Assembly: GCA_022497155.1 (NCBI GenBank)
Contig: MU385712.1
Span: 929,765 to 993,764 of the forward strand
Reading direction: 5' to 3'
Length of the DNA stretch: 64,000 nt
Origin: Whalleya microplaca
Taxonomy: Eukaryota; Ascomycota; Sordariomycetes; Xylariales; Xylariaceae
The position numbers were made by a program, and so were the translations under genes. Position 1 is the stretch's first letter; every line of letters starts with the position of its first letter. Below are positions 47,189-59,174 of the stretch, in pieces. A model generated the notes under the pieces. That model was not told the origin of the DNA. It saw only the letters and a program-made list of their open reading frames with translations, and ran no database searches.

Positions 47189-49012
47189 TCATGGAACCCA
47201 AACCAATTCGATGATGCCGTCGACCCGGGACATCGGCTCGCCGTTTCGGTCCACCCATCTCCAGTCATTCGCTCTTCGCACGTAAGTTTGCGTCAGTGAG
47301 TTATCCTCGCTGAGCTCCGCATCCTGGAGATCCCAGCTGATCTTACGGCCCGTCTTCAGGAGACTGGGCCGTTGGGGATCGAAAACGTAGTCCAAGTTCC
47401 ATCCTTTGTCCTGCGGCGCAGCAGCGAAGGTGCGCTCCATTTGTGCCATGTTGAAGTTGATGCCCTGCGGGTAGTGGACAACGCTGAAACCGGCCGAGAT
47501 GATGAAGTTGTCGCTGGTCTGGAATCGCTGCAGGGTGCAGTCCTCGCCGCAGATGTGAGCCAGCTTGGTGTATTGCCAGGGGAGAGCCGAGTGCCACCCG
47601 CCACCCTTGAAGTGGTGGAGGGAGATGGGCTTGATACCGGCTTCGTAGAAACCAGAGGGGTCTCCGTAGAGATCAAGCTGGTACAAGCCGCGCAGAATGG
47701 ACAGACGCACATCTGAGTTCTCGTAGATGCACTTGCGGAGAAGGATATCGCCCTGCGGACCCCAGCCCGAGTTGGACTCGTGGATCTTTTCATCCGTCTT
47801 ACAGGTCTCATAGTTGAGGGTGATCTGCTCTGCCAGAGGAACCGAAAGGAACACGCCCGCACCGCCGAATGCCTGCGAACCGTGACGATCAACGTTGTTG
47901 ACGTCCTCCGACAGGGTACCAATGTAGAGCATATCACGAGGGTCATACGCCTCCATTTTCTTCGTCAATGCGTGGACGCTAGGGAAGAAGGTATCGTCGT
48001 CGCAGGATACAAGCCATTTCTTGTTGGGTCGCTCGGGGTGATTGTAAAGAGTCGGGATCAGCGTGAGGTAGCGAACAGCCATTTCCATGGCCGAGTCGGA
48101 ATGGAAGACATCTACGTCGATTCCAACATGGCGAAGCACGGTGCTCGCATGCAGGATCTGATCCTCCGTCGCGTCCAGCAGTAATAGTACCAACTTGCCA
48201 CCATTGGAGTTGCCTTTTCCATCAGTCAACCAATACGTCCACTCATTGACTGGACTCGTCTTGTCCGAGCTAAATCTCTTGAAGGTAGTAGATACGCCGA
48301 ACATGAAGTCCGACAGGTTGCCCGAGGCAGGGAAGGGGGACTGCGAGACGGGAACTTGGATGGGGTCAATGCACTTCTCGTTTCCGTAGAGGGCCGGGTT
48401 CTGCAGGTCAATAGTCTTGAAGGTATTGGGTAGGAACTCCTGGCTAAGCTTGGTGACCGACTTTCGAGGAATAGGCTCGCGATTGATCTTCACGTAGCGC
48501 TTCAAGTAGTGGAAGCCGTCCTGGAGGTCGTACCTGGCCTTCAACTCGCCCATATAGGTAGTGTTGATGCTGCAATCCATCATATGGGTCGAGACGGGCA
48601 CAACGTCTTTGTCGGTGGCTTGTGGTGTATCGCCAAGCGGCTCCTGCTGGCCGTTCCCTTTGCTGTGGCTAGAAGCGGCCTTGACGATGCGAGAGCCGTA
48701 ATCCTCTATACGATCGGATTTCCACGTGATTGCCAGAAGCATCAGCAACGCCACGGCAAACAGAACACATCTTGAAAAAGGGTTTCGCATGCTGAAAAAC
48801 CTCTGGTGAGAAGACGCCATTTTTGCTCCCATGGTTATTGAAGGGACGACGGCTCGCCAGGAGGGGCCCAGAAGTTCTTTGACTCCGGCCAGCTTGGTTA
48901 CAACAGGCTTTTGCCAGCTCAGCTCTGAATCAATATCAATCGTTTGAAAGTCTCTCTGATCGCCACTATATGGGTAGGATTCACGGGTTTTGCTGTTTCG
49001 ATGGCTTGGCAT
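47189..49012 (-). CDS. GT31-like (fringe-related) Golgi glycosyltransferase
   Basis: A single exon of 607 aa from the ATG at 49012; later in-frame ATGs at 48832 and 48820 would give a shorter cytosolic tail. It is a type II membrane protein: the N-terminal tail is followed by one membrane helix (CVLFAVALLMLLAITW, about 81-96), then a lumenal domain. The donor-sugar and metal-binding motif is SCDDDTFF (about 337). Around it are KKWLVSCDDD, QAFGGAGVFLS and SGWGPQGDILL, the pattern of the GT31/DUF604 group related to fringe and beta-1,3-glycosyltransferases. A lumenal SLHHFKGGGWH stretch provides a conserved His. Reaction is expected to be transfer of a hexose from a nucleotide sugar to a glycan or protein in the Golgi; donor and acceptor cannot be told from sequence. 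Confidence 0.8.
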   Translation of the reverse strand: MPSHRNSKTRESYPYSGDQRDFQTIDIDSELSWQKPVVTKLAGVKELLGPSWRAVVPSITMGAKMASSHQRFFSMRNPFSRCVLFAVALLMLLAITWKSDRIEDYGSRIVKAASSHSKGNGQQEPLGDTPQATDKDVVPVSTHMMDCSINTTYMGELKARYDLQDGFHYLKRYVKINREPIPRKSVTKLSQEFLPNTFKTIDLQNPALYGNEKCIDPIQVPVSQSPFPASGNLSDFMFGVSTTFKRFSSDKTSPVNEWTYWLTDGKGNSNGGKLVLLLLDATEDQILHASTVLRHVGIDVDVFHSDSAMEMAVRYLTLIPTLYNHPERPNKKWLVSCDDDTFFPSVHALTKKMEAYDPRDMLYIGTLSEDVNNVDRHGSQAFGGAGVFLSVPLAEQITLNYETCKTDEKIHESNSGWGPQGDILLRKCIYENSDVRLSILRGLYQLDLYGDPSGFYEAGIKPISLHHFKGGGWHSALPWQYTKLAHICGEDCTLQRFQTSDNFIISAGFSVVHYPQGINFNMAQMERTFAAAPQDKGWNLDYVFDPQRPSLLKTGRKISWDLQDAELSEDNSLTQTYVRRANDWRWVDRNGEPMSRVDGIIELVWVP

Positions 49013-51696
49013 CCGTCGACCCGGGTTGATAATACAAGCAATTCGACTTGTTATTAGAGCTCGGTTTGCCTTTAACAATCTTGAAACAACGTTGTAACGA
49101 ACGACACTTGACAGGACAAAGGGATGGGGGTTTGGGATGAGAAGACAAGGAGAGCGGGTTGGCTCGTCTAACGTGATCGACTTCCCGTCAGGACTCTCTT
49201 ATGAAAAGAGCAGCGAAGGCCACGGTAAGGGTTTTGTACAATGAGGAAGGTGGAAAGACAAGAAAAGTGCCCAGAGAAGCATGAGATGGAAACGAGGGCG
49301 GGAGGGACTCGGCAGTAGAAAAAGGAGGGATCGATCTAGGAAGGTAGGGGTGCATACAATCCCCAGCACCATCCACCATCAATACTGCTGCGTAGCTATA
49401 CACTAGCGGCTTCGTAGCAACGTGAATACCTCGGAGCTACAAGCGGATGACCACCACTTAGGAAACATGTGCGAATCACTGTATGTAGTACGGAAGTAGA
49501 GACACGGGACTCAAACGGCCTAAATACAACGGAATAACGGATAAGGACCAGCCCACAGCTGTTCGATAGGGGATCAATAAGAAATTGGGGGGGGAGGGCA
49601 GAGGGCAGGGGGCAGGGGACATCTACTACCGCACATGGTATTAGATCGGTTGCCGAATGGTACCTGCAACTGATGCCGTAAGGAACAGGCGTGCTTGGAA
49701 AGCCACCTGCACCAGCTGCAACAACAGCCTACCTAGCACGACGATACTACCAGCATGTACGTATGTACTATATTATAGCGACAAGAAAAATAAGGGGCAT
49801 CCGATTCGGCGGGTCTGTGTGGAGTAATCAGATGGCGTCAGGCCAATCCGTTCGTGAATGTCTTCGCCCGTAGTAGTCTGAAAGGGTTAGACGACAAAGA
49901 ACTCCATTTCCATTGGTGGGTATTTTCCAAGGTTTTTTATGACACTATGCACAGTTGGCGGCCGTGGCCAACATTATTTCTTTGTATGTCAAGCAAGTAA
50001 ATTCTGTCACAAGTGAACCTTGGAATAGCTCAAAACGTCTTGTACGCGCAAGCCAAAAATCCTTGGGGCTCGTACAAAAGCTGAGCTTGCCTTGTTTAGT
50101 GCAAGTAATGTTCCAATATAGAACAACGCTGAAAAGGCCGTTGGGTAGAGTGACTCGAGTTCAATAGCTGAATAGATATCAGTTCGGTTCGGTGTGTTTG
50201 AACTGCCACCACCTGATGGGTTGGTAATAAGCCACTAGAGAGAGCAAAACGGAGTACAATGTCGAGCACAATCTGGCATGTTGCCTGCTATGAATCATGT
50301 ACCTTGCACAGTGTTTGTTGCATTTAGTCAACCTAGTAATCACATTCGTTCTCATGCTCAAGCTGAGCGCTGAGCTCCTTTTTTTTGTCTCTCCCTTTAG
50401 TGGGAATACCCTCCGTAATAGAATAGGCACGCTGAAAGGAGTCTGCGAGTGCTGATGATCTTTGTCATGCGCCGCCCAATCCGAATCCTAAGATTCCAAC
50501 ACGAAAAACAAGAGGCAATGGTGTCTAACTATTAGGCCATATAATTGGTTTAGAAGAGCCCCCACAATCATCGTGTTTACGTTGAAAGAGATCAAAACAA
50601 TGTCGACATACAAGTTACTGCGACTACCAAACTTGCCAAAGCCGGAATTTGCGAAAGAATGGTGGCGAGCTGCCCGTCTTTGCGCTAAGCCAGCCGCAGC
50701 CACATAATGTCGGCCAACCATCCCAGCTCTGACCGACGTAATATTGTCCAGACGAATCTGACAGTCTGATGACTAGTATGCAGTCTAGGCTATTTTCGGA
50801 CGAAGGTTACGCGTACCTTTGCTAGGGGAACGCTTACTAGAAATATTTGGGAGACAGTTTGACTCGTCGTCGTTTGTTCCCAAGCAGCCAGTCAGCCAGT
50901 ATACTATTATGAAATACCATGTAGTCGAAACAAAACAATCGCAATCTAGATTCTTGGGCATAGGATTCCCGATCTAGATAGACGGCGGGAAAAAGTGGCT
51001 TGCAATCGAAGATCCAAAGGGTAATTCCGTTACTATCTTCAAGTCCTTTTTGGAAGGTAGCGAGGAATGCACAGCACTAGGGAGAACGTGTTCCAAAGGC
51101 TTCGCCTAGCCTGCCAACCTCGACAAATCCATGGCGATGACATTTATTGTCTTGGGCCCGAGAGCGCTTCCCTTAACATATATCTACTTCTTGCGCACGT
51201 GTCTATTCACAGTTTATACATAGAATGAAGAGTTCATGGTTGACGCCAAGATTGGGCCGTGGATTTCTCCGGGGGATCTGGCGTAGATTACCTCAAGAAT
51301 CCAGGGGCTGGTTCCGTGTGGGGGCAGCCGTCGACAAGCTGTACGATGACGATGCCACGACAGACGAAGTCCTGAGAATGGTTCCATTGGGCGAGAGCTG
51401 GCGAGAAGGGTCTCGTGCGTGTATCGTGTGCCAGAGCATCTATAAGAACGTGATAAGGTTGCTGTTCTATCGTACGAGACAATTGAAGCTGCGTTTTCCA
51501 CTCGCTCTCTTCACCTCTTCTTATCCTGGAGTGACTCCCGGCATTGAAAATTGGTCGCTTGGCAATCTGCCGCTTTCCAGGGCCCTTGTCTGGGGTTGGC
51601 CTGGGCTCGCTGCAGCTCATCAATATTTTCCCTACATACTACATCGTCTCACGGAAATTCCCATGCCTAAAATCGTCACAATGCCTAATATATGGC

Positions 51697-51966
51697 TCAA
51701 TTGAAAATGAGCCAACCTGATTGGGCCATATTGGACAAGTCGCGATATCGCATATCAAACAACCGACCGTGATAGTTAATCATGTCCTTCTGTGTAACGG
51801 GAGTATGTAGGGGAATTAATAAATCTTGATAAGAAGCCCAGAACAATTTGACCACGCGTAGCTCGCCAAGACGCACAGCAAAGTCCTGGGATACCGCATC
51901 AGGAATCGTTCCCAAGATTGGGTGCGTTGGTACATAATAAGGATTCAAGGTTCTGACAAGGAACAT
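51697..51966 (-). CDS. Doubtful hypothetical ORF
   Basis: An open frame of 89 codons from the ATG at 51966 (MFLVRTLNPYYVPTHPILG...). It has no recognisable domain, signal peptide or membrane helix, no clear promoter and no splice partner. It could be a relic exon or chance. Listed because it is among the longer frames with an ATG in an otherwise empty stretch. Confidence 0.15.
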   Translation of the reverse strand: MFLVRTLNPYYVPTHPILGTIPDAVSQDFAVRLGELRVVKLFWASYQDLLIPLHTPVTQKDMINYHGRLFDMRYRDLSNMAQSGWLIFN

Positions 51967-54050
51967 GTGCAGTGGCACGGCACGTACGTACAATATAGGA
52001 ATTATAGAACTTTGTCCATACTAGTAATTATCCCGCGTGGATGCACAGCATAATTTTGCGGCTGGGCGTTAAAACTCGCGACAGGCCTAGCATGCAAGGA
52101 GAAAGCTGTGCTACTCCTACATAACCTTACTATATATTATGAGGCTACGTTAGTACATATATGATGCAGAACCGCAACACCCCCGAGAATGGGCGGGATG
52201 GGAAACCGGTGCTACGCCGGTCGCTCCCACGGGCTACCATCAAGCGGCTACTGCGAGTACGTATGCATGCCGCCAGGCTACGTCTAGATCGAACAGACTA
52301 ACAGAGGAGTAAGTCTCTCGATCAACGCATTCTTTGATTAAAAGAGTGCGGTCGGTCGGGCACTAAAAAGGATTTGGCAGTCCGGCGATTTGCAGGCGAT
52401 TTGCAAGCGATGTCCCTCCGAATTCATGTCAGAAATATATATGATCGTCGCCGGAAGGTATGCTATATATTCCAGAATGATCTTCACATGCCCGCCAACC
52501 CTGTCTTACCTACCGCTATGTAAGCGCACTATCATCAGTGTAGAAGGGCGGAAGTTCCAAGGCCGACTCGCAAATCGCAAATCGGACCGCTGTTCGGTCG
52601 ATATCCAAACGTCGAAGATCGACTGGGCAAATTTACTGTAGTAATTGAAGTGGCTCGCAAGCGGACGACTAGCGACTAGTTTTCCCACCGCCCCATCACG
52701 GGAGCCCCTTCACGGGCGTGGTTTCACTGGCTATCTACCTAGCAAACCCTAGCTAAGGACGGGGCCTGAATATGAAACACACACGCGTATGTACTTGACT
52801 AGAGGAGGCGGTGTTAAGCTGCGACGCCAATCAAAGAGCCCCATTAGGCCATTTTCGCTCATTATCAAAGGACGGGCGCAATCCGCATAGTCCCAGACAA
52901 TATCACATCACAATTTTATTAAACTGCCTATGTAGGCGACATCTGATACTATACTCGCAGTAGTAGTCGACTACAGGGTTGGCTTGCTATTCCCCTAGAG
53001 ATATCTAAACCTTTGGAATTTAATATCTATAGTCTTGGGATGTCCTAGTTCCAGTTATCTAGTGTTGAAGCGACTAATATCAACGCTCATTTACCAACAA
53101 CGGTACGAGATAAAAACACAATACGTATAATTAAATAGCACCGCAGTGACTTGTGAAGACTTCAGTTTTACCTTACCTGCCTTTATAACGACATGAAGCT
53201 GGAATATAATAATTGATTAAATGAAAAGCGATACTAATAAAACCCACCATATAATCCATAGGCCGACTAAACAGGCCTAGATGACCTGTTGATTTCCGTA
53301 TGCCGTGAAGGACACTACGTCATCAAACAATTTATTGCCTACGAGGGCTTCCGTCGTGTAACAAACTAATCGTTGGAAAGCAGAACATGTCCGACGTGCC
53401 TAGGGCTAAACGAAAATTAATGAATTCGCGTAACACCGCCAGCATCCACGTCCTTCCACTCAGCATGCCGTGGCGCATGGCATTTTACATAGTACATGAG
53501 ATGGAAATAATCCCCACTCTGTATTCCGATACTTCGTCTGATTTCCATACGATTTCCCACCTACTGAATGTTTCAGATAGGATATTCGCAACGAGGTGGC
53601 CTCGAAGGCTACAGTGAGCTCCATCAGTACCTAGCAGGAAAGTCTCCTTCATTCCCAATGTTTGGCATTGATCAGCTTCACTATATGACAGATGTCGGGC
53701 TGCTTGGTCGTAATTTCGTCCTCTGCCGGGTTTGCTATAAGGCTCAAGCGTATAAAATCACTCCGTTACTATATATAATACATGCGCACTAGTCCTAGAG
53801 TGGTATTTAAGGCACTTCTTTACTCCCCGGGCTGAAACAGACCTTTCACAATTCTATCATAATGACTAGTTTCAAAGTGAGTTTCGATTGAGATGAAAAG
53901 ATTAACTGTAACTTAAGTTTACATTTCAATGGACTCTTATAGAACTCATACACCTACTATATCAATATCAGACTAACTTTCGACGTGGATACAAGTGCCT
54001 TTCAACGTTACGCTAAGACCCGCAATCGGATAGTTGAAGGCAGATAGGTA

Positions 54051-54379
54051 CTTGCTATGGCTAATTCGCCTCGACACGCCCCTAGGGCGTTACGCTTTAA
54101 CTAGTAAAAGACCCTAGTAATACAAAAATTCCGATGTATATCAGTGGAGTATAAAAGTGACTTGGCTTTTAGTATAATTTATTAGATAAGTTGAAGTACT
54201 CTTGCTACGTACTGTCACATATTTAAAACAAGAACATATACGCTTAACGAATCTACATTTATCTACTAATATTTAAGGTGGTAGCGGATGTACATCGGAA
54301 ATTTTTATATTACATGGGCTCTTTACTAATTAAAGCGCAACGCCCTAGGGGCGTGTCGAGGCGAATTAGCCATAGCAAG
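54051..54379. mobile_element. MITE-like inverted-repeat element flanked by TA
   Basis: Two arms of about 90 bp face each other across roughly 150 bp. The outer 41 bases of the arms are identical (starting CTTGCTATGGCTAATTCGCC, with CCTAGGG further in); the next 50 show scattered, mostly transitional differences. TA flanks both ends (54049-54050 and 54380-54381), as expected for Tc1/mariner or pogo insertions. No coding capacity, so it would depend on a transposase elsewhere. Whether it relates to the pogo element at the window end cannot be tested, because that element's outer end is outside. Confidence 0.82.
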
Positions 54380-57300
54380 TATCACTAAGGCTGGAAGGCT
54401 AACCACAAAACAACACGGCTTAAAGAGCGGTAGCCTGTTGTTCATTACATATAACACCATTATATTATCATTAGCAGCTCAAAACCACCTGAGATATCTG
54501 AGGGAGGACCCCATACCGATCAGAAGGGCAAAGCACCATGGCATACTGGCCCTCATCCAACGTACGGGCATAGCAACCCCCCGCTAGCGTGCTGTATTGG
54601 AGTGCTCCTTCTCACAGTATATCGGAAACTATATGTTGGTTGTCAGTCTCTTCGGTCACATACCTTATGGCTATATAATCCAATGTTCCACTAGAAGTAT
54701 TTGGGGTTAAAATCTACTTTCGATAAAGTCTTAGTTTTCTATCCACTTGAAGGTAATCCCGACTCAACTCATCCAATCGTATGAAAGATTGTCCTAAGCC
54801 CAACATCCCTACCGCTTGCCTAAAAAAGATGTTACTTCTAAATGAAAGGATTCATGGTTCTGGAGATCTAAAATAGCAGGTACAACTCAGCGTCCTAAAG
54901 CTTTGGTTATGCACGAGTGGGTAGCTCCCACGTCTTAGGATCATTTCAAAGAGAATAGGCAAGGCACCTATCACCAGGGGAGGATGAGACTCCGAAGTAG
55001 TGAAAGCACTGTTAAGGTATCTATCTGATATGTTATATCCATTAATTCAAAACATATAGTGTTCTTGACTGGTTCGTACTGATTACTGCAACCTATAAAT
55101 GGAACATGAGACTGGCCTTACCTCCTCATTCTGGCTAGGATCTTCCAGCTTACCACGTTATCTATAGATCCTATAAGTCTCTGTAGTTGTCTCTATGGTG
55201 CAACATATTCAATATATCCAGAATTGAAACGATGGTATTACATAACCAAGCCCTGTCCAGCCTCCCTGTTCCCATCGCCTGACTCATATACCTATCGACA
55301 AGCGCATAGGTAGAACATTCGATATGCAAGCCATGCAGATCGTCTGCCAGGTTACTTCGGTAATGGTATATTTTTAACTTGAAACAGGACTAAGCCTTTC
55401 AGCTAAAAGATTGTATCGCATCTAAACAGAAGGTGCGAAGTTCACGAGTCAAGTGAATGTTTCAATGGCGGGCCAAGTTTTACGCTTTATGTGGGTTTCT
55501 TGGTCAAGTTACTCGTCACATCCCCAAAAGACCTCCATGCAACATCAATCCCTCCGGACGATTATCACTTGACCCAGAATATGCCCCGGATTCAAGACAA
55601 TATCAATATTGAAGTGTAAAGAACTGTATCTTTACAGCGTTAGAAAGTGCCCCATCAATACGTCGATACGATAGGTATGAGATAGGTAGCACGGTGATAT
55701 GGGAGGATAGATGTTGGAGAGGCTACTAGAGAACGCCATCCGGAAGATAGAAATTGTTTCTAACATGGAGCTTATGATCTATCATAAGCTGGCGTAAATC
55801 AAATGAGAGACATGGATCATACGGAGTACACATGGGGATATTGAGGTGAACCTGAACAGCCTGGTGAATCTTGGAAGTTAACCAGGGGCCATGGTAAGAT
55901 TCTAAGAGGCCTTTCTCTCCAAATTCAGCATGTAATTGTGCCAAATTCTATCTCATATATGTATTTATTGTTCGTCATAACTAGATGGGTTTATATATAT
56001 TCGAAGTGACTAACCGGTATGTAAAATGCGCTTACCTACAAGACAGTATACCACGGGATATAAGGTGATGAGTATGTTGAGGTAAGAGCCCCCAGGCCTA
56101 GTATATCGCCTTCTCAAAGTTCCAGTCTTTTTTCTAGTGAGGCCGCTTGCAGCTGTTGTTTGACTTTTCGTTTATTTAACGTCACTTAACAAGTGATAGA
56201 AAGACTGGTTGATATTGGGTAGATGAGGTACATCGATCTATCTTCTTAGCAAGGCTCATGACGAAACAAAAGTTGATTATGACTTAAATTATTTAACATT
56301 TTACCGCTGAAGATCAAGAGATTTCTTTAAGAAAGCCAAGTATCCTTCTCATCTGCCGCCGAAAGGCTTAATAAAACATACACAAAGATACATTTGGTCC
56401 ACTTGCATGCGTGTCTATACCTTTGATAGTTGAGAGGTTGAGTACATGATCCCTATATGGTGAGATTGCGAGTCCCATGATACCGTATCACGTCGTCTGC
56501 ACCCTAAATATTGAATCTCTTATAGATTGTGAAGTACCAGTTCAGGTCATCGGCCCCCACCTCTCCAACACCTTCTCTGTCACACACCTCCACAGTCTTA
56601 AGATACTTAATAATGATACTATATAGTTTTGACTGAATATTCCATATGGAAAATTGAGACTTTTCCCTTACTGATAGCACCGTGAGGTGGGAATAGCAAG
56701 CATCGGGAACACTAACTTGGTGGACTATCTTGACTTTGATAATTGCAAATAACTATGTTCAGGAACCCTGGAATTGACACCAGTCTTATTCAATGTGCTT
56801 CGTGTTCCACATTTTCATACGTGTAGTGTAGTTAACATTTCTTATGTGAATATTTTCTATCAAGAAATGTTACACAGCTTCTAAATGTCAGGCTTTTTAC
56901 CGGCTAGACGCTACCTAGCTAGACAAGGTCAGATGTCATATAAGTGCCTAGACATTAAAGGTAATTCATCGCATGTTTTGCCGTCTTATATTAGCATACC
57001 CACTATATTCTAACGCAAGTATCCAAGCTATAAAGATCCTATTTTCTACTAGAGCTCATAGTAACGTGCAAGAACATGTAACTACAATCACAATTAAACT
57101 ATGGAGTAATTGTGTAGATATTATTTATAAACTAAGGCCACCTTTACATAAGCGGGAGATCAGTGTCTATGTCGCTAAAGAAGTCTTATGATAGGTTTAC
57201 GTTAATATATTAAGAAACCTGGTGCTAATCGTTTCGACAACTTTAATCAATAAAGACCTTAACAATTCTACTTCATATAAATTTGGAAACGGTGTACGCA

Positions 57301-57484
57301 AGAATGCCCATATCAATTTGTAATAGGCCAGCCGCTAAATCCATGATATGCCGGCAATTAGGTATTGCTACAGGAATTGCGATATTAATCTCATTGGAGG
57401 TGTGAGACTTTGGGCTTGTATCGACATGTGATGATGAAATAGGTTATTTATAGATCTGTAAGTTGAAGATCAGTGACACCCGCC

Positions 57485-57895
57485 ATGACGGTTATGAATC
57501 CACTACCCCTCATTTTGACCCATTCAAATGAACAGTCTCTCTCTCCCCTCACTGAATATTCTTTTCGACTTTCTAAACATCTTCTGTTTAGAAAATCAGG
57601 TCAACGAGTCTCTCACCCAACAAATTCAACGACAACATATTCCATTGGTATGGCCGCGAGAAGCGTGCTTGTCACCATGGAGCTATCTCAGTATCAAGGT
57701 AACGATGGTCAAACGCATGGCGGGTGCTCCGTATTCTCCGATCCGGTCTTATCCTCTCCAACTTCTGTTGGGATGTGGTTGACAGGAGAAGAGTATGCTG
57801 GGGCTGAGATTACACCGTTCAAACTTGATCTGGATAATTCCAGCGAAAGGACATGCTTCTTCCCCACCCCTATTGCCCGAAAAGTAGATTATTGA
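57485..57895 (+). other. Upstream open frame in the NMT1 leader
   Basis: An ATG-initiated open frame of 136 codons running through the leader and the riboswitch and ending 26 bp before the NMT1 start. It has no protein motif and is more likely a decoy frame than a gene: retention of the leader intron would place it ahead of NMT1 and block translation. In Neurospora NMT1 such upstream frames do this job (established for that gene). Confidence 0.4.
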
Positions 57896-57904
57896 CTGTT
57901 GCAG
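57699..57904 (+). promoter_or_regulatory. Predicted 5' UTR intron carrying the riboswitch
   Basis: A good donor CAAG|GTAACG at 57698/57699 and an acceptor TTGCAG ending at 57904 would remove 206 nt, including the whole riboswitch, and leave a short leader before the ATG at 57921. This arrangement matches thiamine genes of filamentous fungi, where ligand binding changes splice-site choice. Exact splice ends are inferred. Confidence 0.55.
57715..57856 (+). promoter_or_regulatory. TPP riboswitch (THI element) upstream of NMT1
   Basis: The conserved core is unmistakable: GGGCTGAGATTACACCG (CTGAGA at 57804-57809), then CTTGATCTGGATAAT, TCCAGCGAAAGGA. P1 is GCATG (57715-57719) with CATGC (57852-57856). 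P2 pairs the GCGGGT just after P1 with ACACCG. P3 is long, with GTATTCTCC facing GGAGAAGAGTAT, as fungal examples often are. TPP binding between the CTGAGA and GCGAAAGG regions lowers expression of thiamine-pyrimidine genes, here probably through splicing of the leader intron. Confidence 0.93.
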
Positions 57905-57920
57905 TGCTGCTTAATCCATC

Positions 57921-59174
57921 ATGTCTACCGACAAGATTACCTTCTTGACCAACTGGCAAGCACGGTACTTCTACTGCCTCTGAAAATTGACTAACTCTTA
58001 TAGGCATGCAACGCCGTACCACGCTCCTCTTTACCTGGCTCAAGCCAAAGGCTATTTCAAGGATGAAGGCATCAAGGTCGCTCTCCTCGAGCCTAATGAT
58101 CCAAGTGTAGGCTCCTACATCAAATAAATTGTCTGCAGGTTCAGTACTCATGTTTGACGATAGGATGTCACTGAAATCATCGGCACTGGGAAGGTTGACC
58201 TCGGCTTCAAGGCCATGATCCATACTCTTGCCGTGAGCATCATCTAACAACAATTGATAATGAGTCAGGCTAAAAGAAGTGTTTCATAGGCGAAAGCCCG
58301 TAACTTCCCAGTTCTTTCCATCGGCTCTTTGCTTGACGAGCCTTTCACCGGTGTCGTTTATCTCAAAGACAGCGGCATTACGCCGGACTTTAAGACTCTC
58401 AAAGGGAAGCGGATCGGCTATGTTGGTGAATTTGGAAAAGTATGACACCTCGTTTGCTCTCGAGGGTATAGTGTTAATGCCGAATAGATTCAAATTGACG
58501 AGCTCACTTCTCATTATGGCATGACGCCAGATGATTACACTGCCGTCCGCTGTGGCATGAATGTTTCGAAAGCTATCATCAAGGGCGAGATTGACGCCGG
58601 GATTGGCCTTGAAAATGTTCAGATGGTTGAGCTTGAGGAATGGCTTGCAAGCCAGGGTCGTCCTAAGACCGATGTGCAAATGCTGCGTATTGACGAGCTT
58701 GCTGAGCTGGGCTGCTGCTGTTTCTGCACGATCCTCTATATCGGCAATGAAAAATTCCTCGCTGAGAACCCGGACAAGGTTCGCGCATTCATGCGTGCGG
58801 TCAAGCATGCCACTGACTTCGTCCTCTCGGAGCCGGAGAAGGCGTACGCCGAGTATGTCGAATTCAAGCCTATCATGGGCACTGAGCTGAACCGCAAGAT
58901 CTTCGAGCGTTCGTTCGCCTACTTCTCTAAGGACTTAAAGAACGTGCAGCGGGACTGGGCAAAGGTCACCAATTATGGCAAACGTCTTGGCGTTCTGGAC
59001 CAGAGCTTTCAGCCCAACTACACCAACTCATTTTTGTCATGGTCTCTTGACGGCGAGTCTTCTGACCCAACCGGTGATCAGAAGCGCATGGTCGAGTTGC
59101 AGAAAGACATTGCTGCCAATGGTGGATTTCAGCGCCTTGATGTCAACATCAATGAGACTGCCATTCAGGCCTAG
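57921..59174 (+). CDS. NMT1: HMP-phosphate synthase for thiamine (NMT1/THI5)
   Basis: Exons 57921-57955, 58004-58106, 58164-58232, 58290-58439 and 58488-59174 give 347 aa. The enzyme builds the thiamine pyrimidine from its own active-site histidine and bound PLP, so each molecule works once (known for yeast Thi5). Here the PLP lysine and donor histidine fall in FKAMIHTLA. Other marks are [37 protein letters not shown] and the iron-binding CCCFC in [14 protein letters not shown]. Intron 1 uses a GC-AG donor (TG|GCAAGC); this alone restores NWHATPYH, and TGACTAAC before the acceptor is a good branch site. A GT donor 13 nt downstream would insert four residues. Regulated by the TPP riboswitch in its leader. 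The last residues [12 protein letters not shown] end normally. Confidence 0.95.
57956..58003 (+). other. GC-AG intron of NMT1
   Basis: A 48-nt intron beginning GCAAGC and ending TATAG, with CTAAC about 15 nt from the acceptor. The exons join to keep AAC TGG CAT, the conserved Asn-Trp-His. Confidence 0.75.

Larger units (their letters stand above)
49013..57420. other. Gene-poor 8.4-kb stretch with a MITE
   Basis: Ordinary composition but no gene I can support. There are many short frames; the best are a plus-strand frame at 51,225-51,704 (159 codons, no motif) and a minus-strand frame at 51,697-51,966 (89 codons). A G-rich run lies at about 49,588-49,618. The clear item is the inverted-repeat element at 54051-54379. 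Unrecognised RNA genes or relics cannot be excluded; I found no tRNA. Confidence 0.5.

Noticed and set aside
51225..51704. 159-codon plus-strand frame
   Set aside because: No recognisable domain, promoter or splice partner; overlapping minus frame of similar quality suggests chance.
55726..55944. Minus-strand frame with a protein-like composition
   Set aside because: No ATG near its start, no recognised family, no continuation; too weak to call even as a relic.
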